The notes under the pieces were generated by a model. It made no database searches and was not told the DNA's origin. It was given only the letters and a program-made list of their open reading frames with translations. Positions 58,440 through 64,000 of a DNA stretch of 64,000 bases are shown here, piece by piece. Made by a program: the position numbers and the translations under genes. The stretch covers positions 1 through 64,000 of the forward strand of contig RDDZ01000035.1 of NCBI GenBank assembly GCA_003852775.1, in the 5' to 3' direction. Origin of the DNA: Microbacteriaceae bacterium. Its GTDB lineage: Bacteria; Actinomycetota; Actinomycetes; Actinomycetales; Microbacteriaceae. How positions within the stretch are numbered: position 1 is the stretch's first letter; every line of letters starts with the position of its first letter.

Positions 58440-60212
58440 GTGCCCACGCTCCTGTCCCAGCTCTTCGTCCGCACCCTGAAGGAAGACCCCGCCGACGCCG
58501 AGGCCACGAGCCACAAGATGCTCGTCCGCGCCGGCTACATCCGACGCCAGGCGCCGGGTGTCTTCGCGTGGCTCCCGCTGGGTCTGCGCGTGCGCGCCAA
58601 GATCGAGCGCGTCATCCGCGAGGAGATGGCTGCCGCCGGCGCGCAGGAGGTGCTGTTCCCCGCGCTGCTGCCGCGTGAGCCCTACGAGGCCACGGGGCGC
58701 TGGGAGGAGTACGGCGACAACATCTTCCGCCTCAAGGACCGCAAGGGCGCCGACTACCTGCTCGCCCCCACGCACGAGGAGGTGTTCACGCTGCTCGTGA
58801 AGGACCTCTACTCCTCGTACAAGGACCTCCCGCTCACGATCTTCCAGATCCAGGACAAGTACCGCGACGAGGCCCGCCCGCGCGCCGGCCTCCTGCGCGG
58901 CCGCGAGTTCACGATGAAGGACGCCTACTCCTTCGACTACACCGACGAGGGACTCGACCTCTCCTACCAGGCCCAGCGCGATGCCTACGAGCGGATCTTC
59001 ACGCGCCTCGGCCTCGACTACGTCATCGTGCAGGCCGACGCCGGCGCGATGGGCGGCTCGCGTTCCGAGGAGTTCCTGCACCCGACGCCGATCGGCGAGG
59101 ACACCTTCGTGCGCTCGCCCGGCGGATACGCGGCCAACGTCGAGGCGTTCACGACCCTCGCCCCCGAGCCGCTTCCGATCGACGGGCTCCCCGAGGCCGT
59201 CATCCACGACACCCCGGACACCCCGACGATCGCGACCCTCGTCGACGTCGCGAACGCGCGGGTCGCACGCGACGACCGGCCCTGGACCGCCGCCGACACG
59301 CTCAAGAACGTCGTGCTCGCCCTCCGTCACCTCGACGGCACGCGCGAGCTCGTCGTCGTCGGCGTCCCGGGGGACCGCGAGGTCGACATGAAGCGCGCGG
59401 AGGTCGCCTTCGCGCCCGCCGAGGTCGAGCCCGCGACCGAGGCGGACTTCGACGCGAACCCGCTCCTCGTCAAGGGCTACATCGGACCGTGGTCGCCCAC
59501 CGGCCCCGTGCTCGGCGAGGAGTCGGCCACCGGCATCCGCTACCTCGGCGACCCGCGCGTCGTCGACGGAACGGCGTGGGTGACGGGCGCCAACGTCGAG
59601 GGCAAGCACGTGTTCAACCTCGTCGCGGGTCGCGACTTCACCTTCGACGGCATCGCCGAGATCGCGGAGGTGCGCGAGGGCGACCCCGCGCCCGACGGCT
59701 CCGGCCCCGTCGAGCTCGCCCGCGGCATGGAGATCGGCCACGTGTTCCAGCTCGGCCGCAAGTACGCGGATGCGCTCGGCCTCAAGGTGCTCGACGAGAA
59801 CGGCAAGCTCGTGACCGTCACGATGGGGTCCTACGGCATCGGCGTCACCCGCATCCTCGCGGCGATCGCCGAGACGACCGCCGACGACCGCGGCCTGCTG
59901 TGGCCGCGCGGCATCGCGCCGTTCGACGTGCACGTCGTCGCGACGGGCAAGGACGAGGTGGCGTTCGACCTCGCGGCGAGGCTCGCGGGCGAGCTCGAGG
60001 CCGCGCGCTTCGAGGTGCTCTACGACGACCGCCCGAAGGTCTCGCCGGGCGTGAAGTTCGGCGACGCCGAGCTCCTCGGCGTGCCCACGATCGTGATCGT
60101 CGGCCGCGGGGCCGCGGACGGCCTCGTCGAGCTCTGGGACCGCCGCTCGAACGAGCGCACCGAGGTTCCCGCGAGCGAGCTCGTCGCGCGCTTCCAGGCG
60201 TCGCTCGTCTGA
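58440..60212 (+). CDS. proS: Prolyl-tRNA synthetase
   Basis: Class II synthetase charging tRNA-Pro, 590 residues, the bacterial-type length with an editing (YbaK-like) insertion. Motif 1/2 regions are [23 protein letters not shown] and [32 protein letters not shown]. The inserted domain includes [36 protein letters not shown]. Motif 3 is [19 protein letters not shown]. The C-terminal anticodon domain ends [14 protein letters not shown] 58440 is fixed by the leaderless promoter. Confidence 0.98.
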   Translation: MPTLLSQLFVRTLKEDPADAEATSHKMLVRAGYIRRQAPGVFAWLPLGLRVRAKIERVIREEMAAAGAQEVLFPALLPREPYEATGRWEEYGDNIFRLKDRKGADYLLAPTHEEVFTLLVKDLYSSYKDLPLTIFQIQDKYRDEARPRAGLLRGREFTMKDAYSFDYTDEGLDLSYQAQRDAYERIFTRLGLDYVIVQADAGAMGGSRSEEFLHPTPIGEDTFVRSPGGYAANVEAFTTLAPEPLPIDGLPEAVIHDTPDTPTIATLVDVANARVARDDRPWTAADTLKNVVLALRHLDGTRELVVVGVPGDREVDMKRAEVAFAPAEVEPATEADFDANPLLVKGYIGPWSPTGPVLGEESATGIRYLGDPRVVDGTAWVTGANVEGKHVFNLVAGRDFTFDGIAEIAEVREGDPAPDGSGPVELARGMEIGHVFQLGRKYADALGLKVLDENGKLVTVTMGSYGIGVTRILAAIAETTADDRGLLWPRGIAPFDVHVVATGKDEVAFDLAARLAGELEAARFEVLYDDRPKVSPGVKFGDAELLGVPTIVIVGRGAADGLVELWDRRSNERTEVPASELVARFQASLV

Positions 60213-60228
60213 TCCGGAGAGAGGGCGC

Positions 60229-60777
60229 GTGAAGCGGCCGGCATCGCCCGGACGGCTCGCGGCCGTCGCGGTGCTCGTCGCGATCCCGACGCTCGCCGTG
60301 CAGGCGGTGCTCGTGCTCGGCGGAGTGGCCGTGGCGCTCACCTGGATGCGGGCGACTGTCGGCGCCTCGTGGGGCGAGGTCCTCGCGATGGTCGTCGCGC
60401 TCGAGGCGCTCCTGGCCATGCTGCTCGGCGCGGCCCTCGTCGTGGGCGTGCCGTGGCGTGCCGCCGCGCTCCGGTTCCGCCTCCGTCGGCACGAGGTCGC
60501 GCGTGCCCAGCGCAGCAGGACCCGGGCGGTCCCGCTGCGGAGCGCGGGCGTGCGCGTGAGGTTCGCCCTGCGGGCGATGTGGGTCGAGGACGGCGGCCCC
60601 CGCGGTGAGCTGGACCGCGCCCTGGCGGCGAGCTACCCGCCGGTCGACGCCCGCTGGGCGAAGACGACGGTGCGGATGTCGATCGTCGACGGGCTGATGC
60701 TCGACGCGTGGCTCATCATCGGCGGCTTCGCCCGCGGGGCAGTCGGAGTGCTGCTCCTCACGATCACGGGCGGATAG
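60229..60777 (+). CDS. Small membrane protein, unknown function
   Basis: Unrecognised protein of 182 residues. Two N-terminal spans (LAAVAVLVAIPTLAVQAVLVLGGVAVALTW and VLAMVVALEALLAMLLGAALVVGV) are followed by a basic cytoplasmic segment (RFRLRRHEVARAQRSRTR) and a weaker hydrophobic C-terminus (AWLIIGGFARGAVGVLLLTI). It starts 16 bp after proS with GTG and a GGAGAGAGGG site, so it is likely cotranscribed with proS. Confidence 0.75.
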   Translation: MKRPASPGRLAAVAVLVAIPTLAVQAVLVLGGVAVALTWMRATVGASWGEVLAMVVALEALLAMLLGAALVVGVPWRAAALRFRLRRHEVARAQRSRTRAVPLRSAGVRVRFALRAMWVEDGGPRGELDRALAASYPPVDARWAKTTVRMSIVDGLMLDAWLIIGGFARGAVGVLLLTITGG

Positions 60778-60782
60778 AGGAA

Positions 60783-60810
60783 CGGCCGGGTCGGTCGTCC
60801 GACCCGGCCG
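60783..60810. terminator. Bidirectional hairpin CGGCCGGGTCGG-TCGT-CCGACCCGGCCG
   Basis: A perfect 12-bp stem with a four-base loop in the 50-bp gap between two convergent genes. No T-tract is present. The position suggests a terminator for both sides. Confidence 0.65.
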
Positions 60811-60827
60811 CCCGCTTCACCGCGCGC

Positions 60828-62246
60828 CTAGGCGGCGGGGTCCACGTAGGGCTCGATCTGCATCGGCTCCGGAAGCTCGATGACGCCCTCCACGAGGGAG
60901 ACGATCGTCGTCCAGAAGTCGCCCTCGGGGTTCTCGAAGGCGTAGCCCGGCACGAGCCACGCGTTGCCGTCGACGTCCCACAGCATGAGGAGCGTCGCCT
61001 CCGCGCGGTCGAGCGTCACCGTGACGACCTCGGGCGTCGGCTCCTCGACGGGCTCCTCGATCGGGAGCTCCTCGATCGGCTCGTCGGTCGCGGGCGCGTC
61101 GGGGTCGCCGGGCTCCGGCAGCACGACGCCGGGGTCGCCCGGATCGGCCGGCTCGGTTGCACCGGGCTCGGAGCCGGAGACACCGGACCCCTCGGTGCCG
61201 GCCTCGCCGCCGCCGTCCTCCGCGCTGCGCGCGACACCGTCGGCGGCGAACGCGACCATGCCGCCCATGTAGTCCGGGCCCGCGGCGCCGTACCAGCGGC
61301 CCTCCGCGATGCGCCCGACCGCCGCGACGGGCGAGACCGTGTCGAAGTCGCCGCGCTCGATCACCTCGATCGAGTGGCCCGTGGCCCACGAGATGGTGCC
61401 GAGGGGCGACCACGCGACGCTGTACTCGAGCGCCGTCGCGGTGCCGTCGACGACGAGGCTCGCGCTCGCGAGCGTCTGCCACGAGTCGGCCGTCACGCGG
61501 ATGTCGCCCGGTGCGACGTCGAGGCCGGACGCCTCGAAGATCTCGGCGGCGAGCGCGCGCGCCTCGGCCTCCGAGGGCGCCTTCGATTCGGACGCGGGGA
61601 CCTCGGGCTGCGCGCAGTCCTGGTAGGTCTCGCCCTCGGCGCCGCCCGCGACCGGCACGTCGACGCACACGGCGGCGGGGTAGGCGCCCGGGTCGTTGTA
61701 CCACCAGCTGCCGGTGCCCGACCAGCCGAGCGTGATGGCGGGCCCGCTGCCGTCCTCCGGGCCCACGACGTAGCTCGGGTACTCGGGGCTCGAGTACGCG
61801 GACTCGGCGGGCGTCCCCGCCACGCCGAGCGCCGCCGCGACGTGCGTGAGCACGCCCTCGGGGTCGCCGACGCGCGCGAGCTGGTACACCGTGCCGCGGC
61901 CGCCGTCCGTCGACAGGCCGGGGCCGGCGACGTAGCGGTAGTCGATCCACAGCATCATGCGGGAGGCGTCGCCGAACGCGGCGGCCTCCTGACCCGCCCC
62001 CGCCGCGGCCGTGAAGAGCGGCGCCCGGGGGGCGAGCACGCCCGGCACGACGAGCGCCCCGACCGAGACCGCGGCGATCGCGGAGAGCGAGATGCCCGCG
62101 GCGCGCGCCGCGCGGCCACGGCGCACGAGGCGCGGGGCGCGGCGGTCCGGGGCGCCGGTCACGAGCGCGGGGTCGAGCTCGGGCGCCAGGGGAGCGGAGG
62201 CGGCACGCCGGAGGCGGGCCTCGGCGTCGTCGAAGTGGTCGTTCAT
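60828..62246 (-). CDS. Membrane protein downstream of ECF sigma factor (possible anti-sigma)
   Basis: Protein of 472 residues encoded directly after the sigma gene, a position typical of anti-sigma factors. N-terminal 45 residues are cytoplasmic and acidic/basic (MNDHFDDAEARLRRAASAPL), and one span follows (ISLSAIAAVSVGALVVPGVLA). The external part (about 70-360) shows WSGTGSWWYNDPG and GTISWATGHSIEVIERGDF. A Pro/Glu/Asp-rich low-complexity stretch (EPIEELPIEEPVEEPTPEV) comes before the C-terminal domain. No zinc-anti-sigma HxxxCxxC motif is visible. Start ATG 62246 is just downstream of the sigma stop; the ORF-track extension is a shadow. Confidence 0.75.
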   Translation of the reverse strand: MNDHFDDAEARLRRAASAPLAPELDPALVTGAPDRRAPRLVRRGRAARAAGISLSAIAAVSVGALVVPGVLAPRAPLFTAAAGAGQEAAAFGDASRMMLWIDYRYVAGPGLSTDGGRGTVYQLARVGDPEGVLTHVAAALGVAGTPAESAYSSPEYPSYVVGPEDGSGPAITLGWSGTGSWWYNDPGAYPAAVCVDVPVAGGAEGETYQDCAQPEVPASESKAPSEAEARALAAEIFEASGLDVAPGDIRVTADSWQTLASASLVVDGTATALEYSVAWSPLGTISWATGHSIEVIERGDFDTVSPVAAVGRIAEGRWYGAAGPDYMGGMVAFAADGVARSAEDGGGEAGTEGSGVSGSEPGATEPADPGDPGVVLPEPGDPDAPATDEPIEELPIEEPVEEPTPEVVTVTLDRAEATLLMLWDVDGNAWLVPGYAFENPEGDFWTTIVSLVEGVIELPEPMQIEPYVDPAA

Positions 62247-62253
62247 ACCCTGT

Positions 62254-62784
62254 CTATGTCGCGGGTGCGGCGGATCTTTCACCGGCCGCATCCGGATCCC
62301 CGCCCGCGGTCCGCAGAGCGTCGGCGAGGGCCCTCTTCGCGCGGTGGAGGCGGATGCTCGCGGCGTTCGCCGAGACGCCGAGCGCGATCGCCGCCTCCGC
62401 GACCGGCAGCCCGTCGAGCACGACGAGCGCGAGCACCTCGCGCTGCGAGCCGGTGAGCGAACGCCACGCCCGTGCGAGCTCCGGGTCGCCGTCGAACGCG
62501 GCGTCGGCCGCGGGGGCGGCGTCCGGGGCCGCGAAGAGCGCGAGCGCGTTCGCACGCACCGCGAGTCGGCGCCGGTGGTTCGCCACCTGGTACGAGGCGA
62601 TCCGGTAGAGCCACGGCAGCTCCTCGCCCTCCGCGACGGCGTCGCGCTTGCGCCAGGCGATCGCGAACACGTCGGCGGCGAGGTCCTCGACGTCGGCGCG
62701 ATCGACGCGGCGGGCGAGGTAGGCGCTCACGGCGGGGAGGTGCCGTCGGTAGACGGCCTCGAACTCGGCACGCGCGTCGGGCAT
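62254..62784 (-). CDS. ECF-type RNA polymerase sigma factor
   Basis: Sigma-70 family ECF factor of 176 residues. Region 2 is FEAVYRRHLPAVSAYLARRVDRADVEDLAADVFAIAWRKRD, and region 4 is LTGSQREVLALVVLDGLPVAEAAIALGVSANAASIRLHRAKRAL. Usually such factors are held by a membrane anti-sigma; the membrane protein gene follows after 7 bp. The ATG at 62784 follows CAGACT-N6 (leaderless). The ORF-track start 63021 is antisense to nusA and too early. Confidence 0.93.
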   Translation of the reverse strand: MPDARAEFEAVYRRHLPAVSAYLARRVDRADVEDLAADVFAIAWRKRDAVAEGEELPWLYRIASYQVANHRRRLAVRANALALFAAPDAAPAADAAFDGDPELARAWRSLTGSQREVLALVVLDGLPVAEAAIALGVSANAASIRLHRAKRALADALRTAGGDPDAAGERSAAPAT

Positions 62785-62790
62785 GCTCTC

Positions 62791-62796
62791 AGTCTG
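62791..62796 (-). promoter_or_regulatory. -10-like element CAGACT of the ECF sigma leaderless promoter
   Basis: On the minus strand CAGACT-N6-ATG precedes the sigma gene. The first base departs from the TANNNT pattern. It may be read by another sigma factor or by the ECF itself. Confidence 0.4.
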
Positions 62797-62871
62797 GTCG
62801 GAACGGCCGTCTGCGTCGTCCCAACGTTCCGGTCGTGTCGTTCGTCCCGTGCTCTCACACTCAGGCTCGGG

Positions 62872-62877
62872 TAGAGT
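62872..62877 (+). promoter_or_regulatory. -10 element TAGAGT of the nusA promoter
   Basis: TAGAGT about 55 bp upstream of the nusA GTG, which has a separate CGGAGG ribosome-binding site. This is a leadered transcript, unlike many neighbours. Confidence 0.5.
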
Positions 62878-62932
62878 GGGCGGTCGCGGCATGCAGGCGG
62901 TGCCGCTCGAGATCTGAATATCGGAGGCTGAC

Positions 62933-63913
62933 GTGGACATCGACCTCGCCGTGTTGCGGCTCATGGAGCGGGAGCGCGAGATCCCCTTCGACGAACTCGT
63001 CCAGATCATCGAGCAGGCCATCCTGACCGCCTACCTCAAGCACACCGGCAAGACCGCCGAATCCGGCGCCCGGGCCGTGCTCGACCGCAAGAGCGGCCAC
63101 GTCGCCATCTACATCCCCGAGCTCGACGAGAACGGCGAGGTCATCGGGGAGGCCGTCGACAGCCCCGACGACTTCGGCCGCATCGCGGCCTTCGCGGCCA
63201 AGCAGGTCATCAACCAGCGCCTGCGCGACATCGGCGACGACAAGGTGCTCGGCGAGTTCCGCGGCAAGGAGGGCGACATCGTCGCCGGCGTCATCCAGCA
63301 GGGGCCGAACCCCCGGATGGTGCACATCGACCTCGGCACGGTCGAGGCGATCCTGCCGCCCGAGGAGCAGGTGCCGGGCGAGGAGTACCCGCACGGCCAG
63401 CGCATCCGCGTCTACGTCACGAGCGTCGCGAAGGGACTCAAGGGCCCCTCCATCACCGTGAGCCGCACCCACCCGGGCCTCGTGCGCAAGCTGTTCGCCC
63501 TCGAGGTGCCCGAGATCGCCTCTGGCGTCGTCGAGATCGCCTCGCTCGCCCGCGAGGCGGGGCACCGCACCAAGATCGCCGTGCGGGCCACCCAGCCGGG
63601 CGTCAACGCCAAGGGCGCGTGCATCGGCGAGCTCGGAGCGCGTGTGCGCGCCGTCACGAGCGAGCTCGGCGACGAGAAGATCGACATCGTCGACTGGTCG
63701 GACGACCTCGCGACCTTCGTCTCGAACGCGCTGAGCCCCGCGAAGGTCTCGAGCGCGTTCGTCGTCGACCCGTCGATCAAGGCCGTGCGCGCTCTCGTGC
63801 CGGACTACCAGCTGTCGCTCGCGATCGGCAAGGAGGGGCAGAACGCCCGCCTCGCCGCCAAGCTCACGGGCGCGCGCATCGACATCCAGCCCGACTCCGT
63901 CATGGAGTCGTAG
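62933..63913 (+). CDS. nusA: Transcription termination/antitermination factor NusA
   Basis: RNA-polymerase-bound elongation factor, 326 residues, the actinobacterial short form without the C-terminal acidic repeats of E. coli. The N-terminal domain is followed by an S1 domain ([34 protein letters not shown]) and two KH domains ([64 protein letters not shown]). The GTG at 62933 has CGGAGG upstream. No rimP gene lies before it in the window, although rimP-nusA is a common order. Confidence 0.97.
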   Translation: MDIDLAVLRLMEREREIPFDELVQIIEQAILTAYLKHTGKTAESGARAVLDRKSGHVAIYIPELDENGEVIGEAVDSPDDFGRIAAFAAKQVINQRLRDIGDDKVLGEFRGKEGDIVAGVIQQGPNPRMVHIDLGTVEAILPPEEQVPGEEYPHGQRIRVYVTSVAKGLKGPSITVSRTHPGLVRKLFALEVPEIASGVVEIASLAREAGHRTKIAVRATQPGVNAKGACIGELGARVRAVTSELGDEKIDIVDWSDDLATFVSNALSPAKVSSAFVVDPSIKAVRALVPDYQLSLAIGKEGQNARLAAKLTGARIDIQPDSVMES

Positions 63914-63994
63914 GGCCGCCGCCTCGAGCTGGGGCGCACCGGGCGGGCCGACAGGCCGCGACACGCCCGGCCGGAATCGGAACGGGGGAGGGGG

Positions 63995-64000
63995 TAGGAT
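63995..64000 (+). promoter_or_regulatory. -10-like TAGGAT at the window edge
   Basis: The last six bases are TAGGAT, about 85 bp after nusA. By the local pattern a leaderless gene (ylxR or infB by the usual gene order) may start six bases beyond the window. Confidence 0.35.

Noticed and set aside
56301-60419. A 1372-aa minus-strand ORF across the anchor-G and proS genes
   Set aside because: A shadow of strongly supported plus-strand genes; the composition is typical of antisense frames.

Overview
The window is about 64 kb of very GC-rich DNA (my estimate is roughly 70% G+C) with dense, tightly overlapping genes. The protein families (short F1 epsilon subunit, MEP-pathway dxr/ispG, DUF2330, choice-of-anchor-G and SipW-type proteins, an EccC-like FtsK ATPase) and frequent leaderless transcripts point to an actinobacterium, most likely a member of the Microbacteriaceae. 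This assignment is by recognition, not by a database search. I see no tRNA, rRNA, IS element, prophage or CRISPR array. No gene-free stretch exceeds about 240 bp.

Layout. (1) 1-2407: end of the ATP synthase operon (atpG 3' part, atpD, atpC). (2) 2458-5998: small housekeeping genes: a P-loop kinase, YaaA, the DNA alkylation-repair pair tag/ogt, and an aldo/keto reductase. (3) 6021-10840: a putrescine-type catabolic block with an FAD amine oxidase, a class III aminotransferase and an Lrp/AsnC regulator, divergent from an aminoaldehyde dehydrogenase. (4) 10907-27965: a 17-kb single-strand gene train: FHA protein, PP2C phosphatase, membrane Ser/Thr kinase, a 1980-residue surface protein of Ig-like and Fn3 modules, MoxR ATPase, DUF58 protein, a transglutaminase-fold membrane protein that lacks its catalytic Cys and His, a zinc-ribbon/FHA protein, and an EccC-like FtsK/SpoIIIE ATPase. 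This is the best candidate for an uncharacterised system. It looks like a phospho-regulated envelope assembly or export machine. (5) 27975-40112: nitrogen and polyamine/GABA metabolism: ald, potD-A-B-C with a class III transaminase, an asparaginase, two gabT paralogues, an OsmC protein, and a membrane-anchored HELLH coiled-coil protein between the gabT copies. (6) 40229-44728: a double-FKBP lipoprotein, dxr, a DUF2330 membrane protein and an M50 site-2 protease. (7) 44732-53048: a LysR regulator divergent from a livK-G-F-H-M transporter, followed by a 3-hydroxybutyrate-dehydrogenase-like SDR and two alpha/beta hydrolases. This is likely an inducible catabolic operon. (8) 53093-54247: ispG with a clear terminator. 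(9) 54484-58361: a SipW-dependent secreted protein, its ER-type signal peptidase, an LAxTG-like anchored protein and a choice-of-anchor-G protein. This is a candidate surface fibre/adhesin locus. (10) 58440-63913: proS, a small membrane protein, an ECF sigma factor with a downstream membrane partner (opposite strand), and nusA.

Two threads tie the window together. Polyamine/GABA genes occur on both sides of the 17-kb envelope train: PotABCD would import putrescine or spermidine, the oxidase/aminotransferase and aldehyde dehydrogenase would convert it to GABA, and GabT would feed succinate semialdehyde. Second, at least a dozen genes carry a -10-like TANNNT hexamer exactly six bases before the start codon, which indicates leaderless transcription and fixes several start codons.
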